Notes: generated by a model not told the origin, from the sequence alone. A stretch of 64,000 nucleotides of DNA from CAVZBW01 sp963778465 (GCA_963778465.1 CAVZUK010000003.1:930001-994000), one strand, 5' to 3'. Numbered from the stretch's first letter, positions 35,449 to 44,437 are shown. Numbers and translations are program-made.

Positions 35449-35455
35449 ACCGGAC

Positions 35456-35854
35456 GTGCAGCGGGGGCCTTCGATCGAGTTCCGACTGGACCGACGGTCG
35501 GGTGTCCCGGCCTACCGCCAGCTCGTCGAGCAGGTTCGTCACGCCATCCGACTTGGTGTCCTGGAACCTGGCGACCGACTCCCAACGGTGCGGGAGGTCG
35601 TGGAACGGTTACCGATCAATCCCAATACTGTCCACCGTGCCTACCGCGAACTTGAACACCAAGGCCTAACCGAAGGACGGCCCGGGGCCGGCACCTTCGT
35701 AACTATGGCCCTGGCCCAGCGCTTGCCTGAGGAGCCTGAATTGCGCCGCCGGTTCGAGGAGTGGCTGGCCGCTGCGGATGCTGCCGGGCTCGACGAGGAG
35801 GGCATCACCGCTTTGCTCCTCGACGTTATCCATTCTTCGAGAGCGAGGGAGTAA
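35456..35854 (+). CDS. GntR-family (YtrA subfamily) transcriptional regulator
   Basis: This 132-residue regulator has an N-terminal GntR winged helix (VPAYRQLVEQVRHAIRLGVLEPGDRLPTVREVVERLPINPNTVHRAYRELEHQGL) and a short helical C-terminal part of about 50 residues, the size typical of YtrA regulators. These repress ABC-transporter operons and respond to cell-wall antibiotics or other stress. It is the first gene of the operon, its stop overlapping the ATG of the ATPase gene (TAATG), and a symmetric site in its promoter suggests autorepression. Confidence 0.88.
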   Translation: MQRGPSIEFRLDRRSGVPAYRQLVEQVRHAIRLGVLEPGDRLPTVREVVERLPINPNTVHRAYRELEHQGLTEGRPGAGTFVTMALAQRLPEEPELRRRFEEWLAAADAAGLDEEGITALLLDVIHSSRARE

Positions 35855-36738
35855 TGGCAACGCCTGCGATCGAGACGAAAGAGCTTGGGCGTCGATACGG
35901 GACGACTTGGGGACTGCGCGGGTGTTCGCTGGCTGTCCCACGGGGCTCAATCACGGGACTGGTCGGACCGAATGGGGCGGGTAAATCGACGCTGCTGCGG
36001 CTGCTCGCCGGCCTTTCTCGGCCGACGACGGGTTCGGTGCTCGTCTTTGGCCAACCTCTGTCCGCAGACGCCCTCGGGCTGATCAGCCGTATCGGATACC
36101 TCGACCAGCTCCGCCCGCTCTACAAAGGCTTCCGGGTAGATGAGCTCCTTCGATTAGGTCGGAAGCTGAACCCCACCTGGAGTGACTCGATCGCTTCAGT
36201 GGTCGTCGACCGTGCCCGCATTGCCGTACGCCAACGGATCGAGAAGCTCTCCGTTGGACAACAGGCCCAGGTAGCCATGGCCTTGTGCCTCGGCAAACAG
36301 CCGGACCTTTTGCTCCTGGACGAGCCCGCCTCAAGCCTCGATCCTCTTGCCCGACAGGAACTGTTCTCGACCATCATGAGCACTGTGAGCGATCGGGAAA
36401 CCACGGTTCTTGTCTCGTCACACATGGTCACAGAGCTCGCGCCGATGTGCGATCACATCGTCATCCTCTCCTCTTCGAGAGTGCAGCTTGCCGGGTCGGT
36501 CGATGCCACCTTGGCCGGACACCGTCTGCTCATCGGCACCCAACACAGCCGGCTGGCCGACGACGTGGCTGTCGTCTCCTCGAGCAAAGCCGGCCGTCAA
36601 CGGACACTCCTAGTCCGAGGGTCGCCCGGCGTGGCGCTCGATTGGCAAGAGGTCGAGCCCGATCTCGGCGAGATCGTGCGGGGCTACCTGGTAGCCAATC
36701 GACAGGGCGAGCAAGAGTTCGTTGGAGGGAACGCATGA
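35854..36738 (+). CDS. ABC transporter ATP-binding protein
   Basis: This 294-residue ATPase has Walker A GPNGAGKST (38-46), signature LSVGQQAQ, Walker B LLLLDEP, and a switch His in VSSHMVTEL. The C-terminal 70 residues resemble the extension of CcmA-type exporters. It starts at the TAATG overlap with the regulator and overlaps the permease by ATGA. With that permease it forms an exporter regulated by the YtrA-type protein; the cargo is unknown, possibly an antimicrobial peptide or lipid-linked compound. Confidence 0.92.
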   Translation: MATPAIETKELGRRYGTTWGLRGCSLAVPRGSITGLVGPNGAGKSTLLRLLAGLSRPTTGSVLVFGQPLSADALGLISRIGYLDQLRPLYKGFRVDELLRLGRKLNPTWSDSIASVVVDRARIAVRQRIEKLSVGQQAQVAMALCLGKQPDLLLLDEPASSLDPLARQELFSTIMSTVSDRETTVLVSSHMVTELAPMCDHIVILSSSRVQLAGSVDATLAGHRLLIGTQHSRLADDVAVVSSSKAGRQRTLLVRGSPGVALDWQEVEPDLGEIVRGYLVANRQGEQEFVGGNA

Positions 36739-37685
36739 TCTGGCTCTCGTGGCGCCGCCACCGAACCACGACCCTCGTAGTGTTGGCGGCCCTGGTGGTC
36801 CTCGGGCTCTGGATGGCATGGCTCGGACATGCCTTTGAATCGAAGCCAGGGGCTGAGGTCTGCCGAATGGGTCCCTGTGGAACCTGGAATGGCCCCTTCT
36901 CCTACGGACGTCAAGCGGCGATCATAAACGTCCTGTTGCTGTTCTTGCCGTGCCTGATCGGCATCGTTTTTGGGGCGCCGCTTGTCGCCGGCGAACTCGA
37001 ACAGCACACCAATCGCCTGGCGTGGACGCAAAGCATTTCACGGCAACGTTGGCTCACCACTAAGTGGTTGGTCGTCGGGTTGCCTCTAGTCGGATCGATC
37101 GCTGCGATGACCTTGATCGCCCAGTGGTGGACGGGTCACACGTACATCACGGTCATGCCCAACGTTCTCGAAAACCTGGCAGGCAACCGATTGCTGCCAG
37201 CGTATTTCGGGATAACCGGCGTTGTGCCAATTGTCTATGCTCTCTTCGCCTTCGCTCTGGGCGCTTGTCTCGGAGCGGTGATTAGGCGGACCGACTGGGC
37301 TGCTGTCGCCACCATTGCCATCTACGGCGCTCTCACACTCGTGATGGTGTTTGCGATTAGGCCCAACCTCATCACCCCGCGATTCGCTGCTGACCGAGCA
37401 CCGATGCCAGCCCATTCCTGGGTCCTTGGCAATGGCTTTCGCTTCACAGACGCCACGATTCCTCCCAGCAGTGCCTCCGCCGACACCGTGGCTAGAGCAT
37501 GTCTTCGCACCGGCGGAGCGAACTATGTTCAGTGCCTGAACTCGCACCACCTCGTTCACGGCCTGTTCTTCCAACCGCCGAGCGTGTACTGGACGCTGCA
37601 GTGGGCCGAATCCGGAATCTACCTCGGTGCAACAATCCTATTGGTCGGCGCCACCCTCTGGGTCGTGCGCAGGTGGCGGGCTTGA
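36735..37685 (+). CDS. ABC transporter permease (ABC-2-like)
   Basis: This 316-residue membrane protein has about six helices, with a large extracytoplasmic loop between helices 1 and 2 (Cys-containing AEVCRMGPCGTWNG) and another before the last helix. The core resembles actinobacterial ABC permeases paired with YtrA regulators: GAPLVAGELEQHTNRLAWTQSISRQRWLTTKW is the characteristic cytoplasmic segment. It starts at ATGA within the ATPase stop. It is the last gene of the operon; downstream lies a convergent pseudogene. Confidence 0.87.
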   Translation: MIWLSWRRHRTTTLVVLAALVVLGLWMAWLGHAFESKPGAEVCRMGPCGTWNGPFSYGRQAAIINVLLLFLPCLIGIVFGAPLVAGELEQHTNRLAWTQSISRQRWLTTKWLVVGLPLVGSIAAMTLIAQWWTGHTYITVMPNVLENLAGNRLLPAYFGITGVVPIVYALFAFALGACLGAVIRRTDWAAVATIAIYGALTLVMVFAIRPNLITPRFAADRAPMPAHSWVLGNGFRFTDATIPPSSASADTVARACLRTGGANYVQCLNSHHLVHGLFFQPPSVYWTLQWAESGIYLGATILLVGATLWVVRRWRA

Positions 37686-37688
37686 GCC

Positions 37689-38470
37689 TCACGAGGTCGC
37701 GAAGCTTGAGCACCCAACCTCATAACCCCATTGGCTCCCAGTTCGAGCGGCCTCCACGGTGAACAGACAGACCTCCAACTGCTCGGCCTGGACTCGAGTC
37801 CAGCGGACCACGCGGCCATGAGAGTCAAGTAGCGCTCGTAGGCCGCTGGGTCCCAGGGCACCGGGTTGAAGATGGTCCCGGCATTGTCCCGCAGCCAATC
37901 GGCAACGAGCCGGTCAGGGATGAGGGTGGGAGGCTGGCCCGGCGGCGTGCAGAAGTGGAGGAACTTCGTCCCGAAGGCAGGTCCCAGCCCGTTGAGCATG
38001 CTCTGGTGGTGATCGGCAAGCGCCTGTACGCGGCCAAGGCGCCGCCCTCGGCAAGTGCCGCCGCCGCCTCTCGAAGGCGATCGGTGGCGTTCGGGGTATC
38101 GGCCAGGATCCTCGCGACCCGAAACGGGCCGTAACCGACATCCCCGTACCCCAACGCCATGATTACCAAGAAGGCCGACTCGGTGTCACCCGTGCTCTTG
38201 GCTGCAGAGGCGCACCGTTGGCGAACGAAGTCTCGGTCAAGCCGAACAGGCAGATGGTCAAAGAGCTGGCGGTGGTTCGGGAAGGCCTCTGCCCAGCGGT
38301 GCCGTGGCCAGACGATCCCGGCCTGGGGCTAGGGAACGGGCGGCGCGCCACTTCTGGACGACCCCTTCGACGGCGACTGGGACCGCTCCCTGACTCACGG
38401 CAACTGAGTCGACCGAGACGCCGATCGGGTAGCCGCTCAGTTCGCCTTGCCCAGACACAACGCTCTTCAT
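37689..38470 (-). pseudogene. OGG-glycosylase-fold-like protein gene with at least three frameshifts
   Basis: Joining three minus-strand frames restores one protein of about 260 residues. It starts at ATG 38470, the ATGA overlap with the upstream DUF262 gene, and reads GVVQKWRAARSLAPG, then in the next frame IVWPRHRWAEAFPNHRQLF and FLVIMALGYGDVGYGPFRVARIL, then GLGPAFGTKFLHFC and PTLIPDRLVADWL, and finally EVCLFTVEAARTGSQWG. The GPAFGTKFL-x-F and ILDRxVADWL pattern is that of bacterial 8-oxoguanine-glycosylase OGG-fold proteins as I recall the family. Breaks lie near 38310, 38005 and 37790. Its overlap with the DUF262 gene shows the two were co-translated. Confidence 0.65.
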
Positions 38471-40617
38471 CGGATGCGAGAGTTCGGGAGCACCTGCTCG
38501 AACCAGCTGAGCGCGGCCTCTCCGTCCTTGCGCACAACGTCGCCGAGCGGCCGACTGTGGCGGATGGTGTTGCGTAGCTCGGCCAGTTGGCCACACCGGG
38601 TGTTCAGGACCTCCTTGGTCCCGAACCGAGCGGCGAAGGCGGGCCAGAGAGTCTTCGACGTCATGCCGTCTTGGAGGTCCCGTAAGTCGAGGTAGCGGAG
38701 CTGCCCGTCGATCCCTTGATGCTGTTCGGCCAAAGCGGGGTTCTTCCGAGCCGCGCTCCTCACTCGCTCGTCGGCCTTCTGCTGGACATGGGGAGGCAGG
38801 GCACTCAGGTCCCCATTGAGCTCACCCGCGAGGAGTGTGCGCAGGTTCAGCTCGACTGCCTCGACCCGCTCATCGAGGTAACGGAGGTGTGGGTCCGTGG
38901 TGGTTTGGCGCGCGCCCCCGGTGGCCACGCCGAGGAACGTGTTGAGCCGATCGGCGATGAGCTCCCGCCGGCGAACGAGGAAGGCGTCATAGTGCTCGAC
39001 GGTGAGGAGGTCGTCGTCGAGAGGGATGCACTGGGCGCCGAACACCTCCGGACCGAGCTTGTCGACGAGGCCCGTGAGGTAGACGGCCGGCGGCTTAGCG
39101 GCGATTCGTCGGTTCGTGTGTCCGCCGATGAAGGCCAGATTGGCGATGTCGTCCGCCTCCCGGGCGGTGCGTCCCGCTTTGGTCAGCACGGCCTTGGGGA
39201 AGATGTGGTGGAACTGCAGTCGGTGTTGGCTGCCCGAGTGATCCAGGGCGATGGCGAGATTCGAGAACCAATCCCTGGCTCCCGCTTCGCGGAACGCCAG
39301 GAACATGGCCTTGAACAGCGAGCTGCGCTGGTTCCGACCAACGAGCTCGGCGGGCGACACGTCCAGTCGTCCGAGCTGCAAGGCCAAGCGATCAACCAGG
39401 GTGTCGGCGGTCCCACCGTCGCGCAGGGTGGCGATGTCTTGGTCGAGCAGGGTGTCGCTTGAGCCGCGTGAGTACCGGCCCTTGGCGTTTGCGGTGAGGG
39501 CCCAGTAGCGGAAGCGGTCGGACTCCTCCGGGCTGAGCCGGTAGTTGCGCCGGTGGCCAAAGTACGAGGTAGCGAGTAGCAGGATGGGTGAGGAGAGCAG
39601 AGCCGTGCTGTCGATGCCGAGGTTGCTCTTGAGGTAGCTCATGGCGAAGTCCATGCCGTCTTGGCACTCCGCCCATGCCTGTTGGAGGGCCTCGAGCGAG
39701 AGGCTGCCCACGGTGAGGAACCGTGACTGCCCGGTGGCGAACACGATCATGTTGCGGAGGTGCAGGCCCAAGTCGAGGTCGAAGCCGTTCTTGGCACATT
39801 TGGGAGCGAACTCCTGGAAGACGGTCAGCGCGCCACGCCACTTGGCAGTGACCTGGGCCAGGGCGAGATCAGAGCTTCGGAGCTTGGCACCCAGCGAATT
39901 CACGCGTACGAAGATCTCGGTGACCTCGTCGTAGCTCATGGTCCGCTCAAGCACGTCCATCCGGTAGACGTAGCGCCGTATCTCCCGGAGTCGGTTCAGG
40001 CGTTGGCTGTACCTCTCGAAGCGGGGATCGTCGAAGGACGTGAGCCCGGCTTGCTGAAGGAACGTCGCATTCTCATGACTCCGAAAGACTTCGGAGACCC
40101 GCACCCAATGTGGAAGGCGCTCGAGCTTCTTGGTCGCCACGACGAAGGTCATTCGATCGAAGCGTCGCTGCAGCTCGTCTTCGGTCGAATCGACCTCGTC
40201 CTCGTCCCTCACGACGTCCTCATCCGAGTTCTCGTCCACCTCGGTGACGACGGAGAGCTCATCGGGGTGCTCGAGGTTGAAGAGGAGATCCATCGGCTTC
40301 TTGCGGCCTCTCACGGTGAGGGGCTCGCCTCGGATGACCGCGGAGAGGGAGGTCAGCCGCTGCTGACCATCGAGGAGGAGCTTGGGATTGGAGAAGGGCG
40401 TCTGCTGCTGGGATACAGCGAACTCCTGGAGGGGCACGTCTTCGTTGGTCTCCCAAAGGAGGATGGCTCCGGATGGGTAGCCCCGGTAGAGGGAGTCGAC
40501 AAGGTCACGGACCCGGGTGGCCCTCCAGACGTAGCGGCGCTGCATCTCGGGGAGACGCAACTCGCCCCTCTGGATCATGGCCACCAGTTCTTCGACGGTC
40601 GCTTCGTGCTTCGCCAT
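38467..40617 (-). CDS. DUF262-HNH protein with C-terminal HEPN-like domain (GmrSD-like)
   Basis: This 716-residue protein has an N-terminal DUF262/GmrS ParB-like domain with LRLPEMQRRYVW and the hallmark DGQQRLTSL (83-91), then a helical middle with EIFVRVNSLGAKL. A DUF1524-type HNH nuclease motif is seen as HHIFPKA (470-476), followed by NLAFIGGHTNRR. The C-terminal 120 or so residues form a helical domain ending in LRNTIRHSRPLGDVV, whose R-N-x3-H (Arg682-His687) matches HEPN/Swt1-like RNases. DUF262 proteins such as GmrSD and BrxU cut modified phage DNA. The start is ATG 40617 (GGGAG upstream). An OGG-like gene, now broken, overlaps its stop. Confidence 0.85.
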   Translation of the reverse strand: MAKHEATVEELVAMIQRGELRLPEMQRRYVWRATRVRDLVDSLYRGYPSGAILLWETNEDVPLQEFAVSQQQTPFSNPKLLLDGQQRLTSLSAVIRGEPLTVRGRKKPMDLLFNLEHPDELSVVTEVDENSDEDVVRDEDEVDSTEDELQRRFDRMTFVVATKKLERLPHWVRVSEVFRSHENATFLQQAGLTSFDDPRFERYSQRLNRLREIRRYVYRMDVLERTMSYDEVTEIFVRVNSLGAKLRSSDLALAQVTAKWRGALTVFQEFAPKCAKNGFDLDLGLHLRNMIVFATGQSRFLTVGSLSLEALQQAWAECQDGMDFAMSYLKSNLGIDSTALLSSPILLLATSYFGHRRNYRLSPEESDRFRYWALTANAKGRYSRGSSDTLLDQDIATLRDGGTADTLVDRLALQLGRLDVSPAELVGRNQRSSLFKAMFLAFREAGARDWFSNLAIALDHSGSQHRLQFHHIFPKAVLTKAGRTAREADDIANLAFIGGHTNRRIAAKPPAVYLTGLVDKLGPEVFGAQCIPLDDDLLTVEHYDAFLVRRRELIADRLNTFLGVATGGARQTTTDPHLRYLDERVEAVELNLRTLLAGELNGDLSALPPHVQQKADERVRSAARKNPALAEQHQGIDGQLRYLDLRDLQDGMTSKTLWPAFAARFGTKEVLNTRCGQLAELRNTIRHSRPLGDVVRKDGEAALSWFEQVLPNSRIR

Positions 40618-40895
40618 GGAGCCGCTCCCGGGAGTTCCTGGGGGCCAAGGCTCGACGGCCCCCAGTCCAACCCGGGAAGGGTACAGCGGGCATGAGCGGT
40701 GTCCGCGGGGGCGGAGCAGCAAAGTCCTGGTACTGGCCCGTTTCGGGCCCCGTCGCCTGACCTGATTCGGGCTGGGGCCGCTCCGTTGGGGCCCTTGGTC
40801 GACCCCCAGGATTCAGAGCAATCCATGCCGCGACCGCCCAATGTTCCGATAACCCCTTCGAGATCGAAGTCCGTCACGCAACGGAGAGGACGAGG

Positions 40896-41249
40896 GTGTT
40901 CGGGTACCTGGAAAAAGTCGACGCAGCGATCGCGGGCAAGGTCGGCGCACCGATCCGGACGGTGTCGGTGCTGGTCGGCAACTTCGCCCTGGCCTCCGCC
41001 CTGGTCCTCCTCGGGGCACTCCTGCAGATCCCCGTCTGCTTCGCGGGAGGGGGAGTGCTCGGCGACCAACTCAACTGGATCAGCATGCTCGTGAACACGG
41101 CGCTCTGGGTTGCTCTGGTCCGGTGGGCCTGGCGTCTGGCCGACGCCGAGTCCGAGACGCCGCTGCCCTTCGAGGTGGTCTGGCGGGCGTTCCTCTACCG
41201 GGTCATTTTCGTGCTCTTCGTGCGCGTTCCGGCCGAAAGCGGACACTGA
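40896..41249 (+). pseudogene. small membrane protein cut by IS insertion
   Basis: A GTG-started frame (GGAGAGG upstream) encodes a membrane protein of about 108 residues: an N-terminal amphipathic stretch, helices VSVLVGNFALASALVLLGALLQI, ISMLVNTALWVALVRWAWRL, and the start of another (FLYRVIFVLFV). From 41221 the sequence belongs to the IS21-family element, so the last residues and the stop come from the IS and the native C-terminus is lost. No continuation is evident after the IS at 44148. It is divergent from the DUF262-HEPN gene across 278 bases with no other gene, so it may once have been part of that system. Function is unknown. Confidence 0.6.
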
Positions 41250-41312
41250 TTCCGGGGGAATCCGGACACCCAATCCGGTCGAAAGCGGACAGCTGGTCCG
41301 GATGATTCCGGA
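41221..41312 (+). repeat. left end of IS21-family element with internal repeats
   Basis: The left inverted repeat is followed by about 3.5 copies of a 23-bp unit beginning at 41235 (GAAAGCGGACA... , GAATCCGGACA... , GAAAGCGGACA... , GATTCCGGAC). These are probable transposase-binding sites. Confidence 0.7.
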
Positions 41313-41441
41313 CGGCTGAGCGGTCGTCCCGAGCGCTCGAGGGGGTGGGGCTGCGCCTCTGGCCACCACCTGAGCATCCACCCAGAGGGGCACGTGCCTC
41401 CCTCAACTGGCGGCTGTCCACGCTGCCAATGGAGGAGACAC

Positions 41442-42991
41442 GTGCCGAGAAAGAGGCTACCCATGAGGAAGATCACCGAGGTTCTGCGACTGCGAGCCGC
41501 CGGCCGCTCCGTGCGTGAGATCGCAGCCAGTGTCGGCGCCGGTCGTTCCACGGTCTGCGAGTACCTGGCACGCGCCGAGGCGGCCGGGATCGGCTGGCCG
41601 TTGCCCGACGGCGTCGACGACGAGACGCTCGATGCCCAGCTGTTCCCGCCGCCGTCGGAAGCGGACGCCCGGCGCCCGATCCCCGACTGGCACGAGATCC
41701 GAAAAGAGCACAAGTCCAAGCGCCACGTCACGCTTCGCCTGCTGTGGCTGGAGTGGCGAGAGAGCCATCCCGACGGCTGGGGCTACAGCCAGTTCTGCTG
41801 GCACTACCGGCGTTGGCTCGCCACGAGGGACGTGGTCATGCGCCTCACGTACTCGGCGGGCGAGCGGATGTTCGTCGACTTCTCGGGCGACAAGGCGACG
41901 TGGTGCGATCCGGAGACCGGCGAGGTCCACGAGGCCGAGGTCTTCGTGGCCGTGCTCGGGTGCTCGGGCATGCTCTACGCCGAGGCCACGAGGGGCCAGG
42001 ACCTCTCGAGCTGGGTGGGCGCCCACGTCCACGCCTTTGAGGCCTATGGCGGGGTGGCCGAAATCACCGTGCCCGACAATTTGAAGGCCGGGGTGACCAA
42101 GGCCTCCTTCTACGACCCCGAGGTGAACCCCACCTACGCCGAGGCGGCCGCCCACTATTCGACGGTCGTGCTGCCCACCCGGGTGCGCCGGCCCCGGGAC
42201 AAAGGGGCGGTCGAAGCCGGCGTGTTGACCGTCGAGCGCTGGGTGCTGGCCCCGCTGCGGCACCGGACGTTCTTCTCGCTCGGCGCGCTCAACGCGGCGA
42301 TCAAAGAGCTGGTGGCCGAGGTGAACGTCCGGCCGTTCCGGGGTGAGCGGACCTCGAGGAAGGAGCTGTTCGATGACCTCGAGCCCCCGCGCTGCGGCCG
42401 CTTCCTTTGACCCGCTACGAGCTGGGGGAGTGGAAGAAGGTGACTGTGAGCATCGACTACCACGTCGAGGGTCCCGACAAGACCTGCTACTCGGTCCCCT
42501 ACCAGCTGGTCCGGGAGCGCCTGGACCTGCGGGCGAGCGCCACGACGATCGAGGTGTTCAAGGGCGGCCGTCGGGTCGCCTCCCACCTCCGAGCGCATGG
42601 GCGGCGACGCTACGTGACCGACCCGGGCCACATGCCGGCCAGCCATCGGGCCCACGCCGAGTGGACGCCGTCCAAGCTCATCTCCTGGGGCCGGTCGGTC
42701 TCGGCAGACACCGGCACCTTCGTCGAGGCGCTCTTGGCATCAAGACCCCACCCCGAGCACGCCTACCGGGCCTGCCTCGGGCTCATGCGCCTGGCCCGCC
42801 GCCACGGCGACGAGCGCCTGTCCTTGGCCTGTGCCCGGGCCCTTGCGATCGGCTCGATCAGCTACAGCTCGGTCAAGTCGATCCTGGCCGAGGGCTTGGA
42901 GCGCCGGGCGCTCCCCGGCACCGAGGCGGCCCCGGCACCGGCCAGCCACGAGAACCTGCGCGGCGCCGCCTACTGGTCCGAGGAGGCGTGA
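41442..42991 (+). pseudogene. istA: istA, IS21-family transposase split by a frameshift
   Basis: The first frame (GTG 41442, GGAGGA upstream, to TGA 42410) has the N-terminal HTH (MRKITEVLRLRAAGRSVREIAASVGAGRSTV) and the DDE domain with FVDFSGDKA, TVPDNLKAGV and the Glu in KGAVEAGV. The second frame (TTG 42407 to 42991) carries the C-terminal domain (IDYHVEGPDKTCYSVPYQLV). IstA is normally one chain of about 500 residues. The two frames overlap at TTGA, and the junction CTTTGA is a poor slippery site, so it is more likely an inactivating -1 shift than programmed frameshifting. Confidence 0.8.
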
Positions 42992-43740
42992 TGCTCGTCA
43001 ACGCCACCTGCCAGAAGCTGGCCGGCCTGGGGCTCACCACCATGGCCGACGCGCTCGGCGAGCAGCTCAGCACCCCCGGGCGCTACGCGGAGCTGACCTT
43101 CGAGGACCGCCTGGGCCTCCTCGTCGACCAAGAGGCCGACGCCCGGGACTCACGCCGCCTCAAAACCCGGCTGCGGCTGGCCAAGCTGCGCTACCCCGCC
43201 GCGGTGGAGGACCTCGACCTGCGCGCCCCGAGAGGGCTCGACCGGCGCCTGGTCCTCGACCTCGCCACCGGATCGTGGGTGGCCGAACGCCACAACGCGG
43301 TGCTCACCGGGCCAACGGGGGTGGGCAAGTCCTTCATCGCCTGCGCCCTCGCCAACGCGGCCATCCGCACCGGCCACTCCGCCTACTACGTGCGGGCGCC
43401 GCGTCTTGCAGAAGAGCTCGCCATCGGTCGCGGCGACGGCCGCTACGCCCGGCTCCTGTCCCACTTGGCCCGCACCGAGCTGGTCGTGCTGGACGACTTC
43501 TTGTTGACGCCAGCCCCCGTCGAGGTGTGCCGGGACCTCTTGGAGGTCGTCGAGGACCGCGCCGAGCGGCGCTCGACCCTGGTCGTGAGCCAGCTGCCCG
43601 TCGACAACTGGCACGCAGCGATGGCCGACCCGACCTTGGCCGAGGCCATCTTGGACCGGTTGTTGCAGTCCTCGCACCGCATCGCCCTACAGGGCCCCTC
43701 CATGCGCCGGCGAGAGCCCGAGGAGATCTTCCCGACGTGA
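42991..43740 (+). CDS. istB: istB, IS21-family AAA+ helper ATPase
   Basis: This 249-residue DnaC-like ATPase helps IstA choose a target. Walker A is GPTGVGKS and Walker B is ELVVLDDFLL; sensor-like VVSQLPVDNWHAAM and the C-terminal ILDRLLQSSHRIALQG are family-typical. Its ATG overlaps the istA stop (TGATG). It appears intact, although istA is broken. Confidence 0.9.
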   Translation: MLVNATCQKLAGLGLTTMADALGEQLSTPGRYAELTFEDRLGLLVDQEADARDSRRLKTRLRLAKLRYPAAVEDLDLRAPRGLDRRLVLDLATGSWVAERHNAVLTGPTGVGKSFIACALANAAIRTGHSAYYVRAPRLAEELAIGRGDGRYARLLSHLARTELVVLDDFLLTPAPVEVCRDLLEVVEDRAERRSTLVVSQLPVDNWHAAMADPTLAEAILDRLLQSSHRIALQGPSMRRREPEEIFPT

Positions 43741-44077
43741 CCCTCTTGCTCGTCCTCCTCACGGCGTTGCTCGGAGCAGACGCCCGTCTCGGCTTCAGCA
43801 CTCACCACGACCGGCACCTGCACCCCGGTGTTCGGCAGCGACCACGAGGGGCCCCTGAGCGCCGAAGCCGGGGACCACCGGCCCAACGTCGAGTCGCCGG
43901 ACGGCGAGGCCGACTGTCTCCATCCGCCCGATCCAGAACCATCCATCACCGACCCGGACCGAAGAGGCCCGGCACCGCAACATCTAACCGAACGCCTCGC
44001 CGTCCGGCTCCCCGACCAACGATCACCCACGGAGGGTCATCGACGTAGTAGAAGATTCACGGCGTCAACCCCACCCC

Positions 44078-44147
44078 TGTCCGGATTCATCCGGAACAGG
44101 TGTCCGGGACCGACCGGAACGGCTGTCCGGATTCGCCGGAATGCGCA
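44078..44147 (-). repeat. right end of IS21-family element with internal repeats
   Basis: On the minus strand this end reads TGCGCATTCCGGC followed by about 2.5 copies of the same unit (GAATCCGGACAG, GTCCCGGACACC, GAATCCGGACAG). It matches the left end in inverted orientation. Confidence 0.7.
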
Positions 44148-44163
44148 GCCTCAGCGGAGCAGA

Positions 44164-44215
44164 CTCGTCCACGGCTCGTCCACGGCTCGTCCACGGCTCG
44201 TCCACGGCTCGTCCA
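44164..44215. repeat. 11-bp tandem repeat, 4.7 copies
   Basis: CTCGTCCACGG is repeated four times exactly plus a partial fifth copy, starting 17 bases outside the right IS end. It does not encode anything recognisable. Confidence 0.9.
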
Positions 44216-44249
44216 GGCAAACACCGCGGCGGGGTCATGCGGCGCCACG

Positions 44250-44343
44250 AACCTGCGAGTCCGGCATTCTTTCCCGCAACGTTCTGCGCCGTGCATAGCA
44301 CGCAGCGCTGGTTGAGACCTCGTTCTCGAGAGCGGCAGCCCTT
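44250..44343. repeat. dispersed imperfect repeat, copy A
   Basis: About 90 bases resemble 47890-47994 in the same orientation. The best-conserved part is CATAGCACGCAGCGCTG (44294-44310), 16 of 17 bases identical to 47931-47947. It lies between the IS and the second DUF262 gene, in DNA without a gene. Confidence 0.5.
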
Positions 44344-44437
44344 CATCACACTCTGGCGCCAGTCGAGTTGAGCTTGAAATCATGGACTCGGACGCCCGTG
44401 ATCTTTGTAATCGCGAATGCTCATCGACGCCCCCGAG

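Larger units (their letters stand above)
41221..44147 (+). mobile_element. IS21-family insertion sequence (about 2.9 kb)
   Basis: The element contains istA (frameshifted) and istB in the usual order. Its ends are inverted: TGCGCGTTCCGGC at 41221 and, read inward on the minus strand, TGCGCATTCCGGC from 44147. Each end continues with several copies of a 23-24-bp motif (GAAxxCGGACA then TCCGG), the multiple terminal repeats typical of IS21. I find no matching target duplication at the outer flanks, so one edge may have been rearranged. Confidence 0.85.

Noticed and set aside
44164..44215. CRISPR array
   Set aside because: The unit is an 11-bp tandem without spacers; no cas genes are present.
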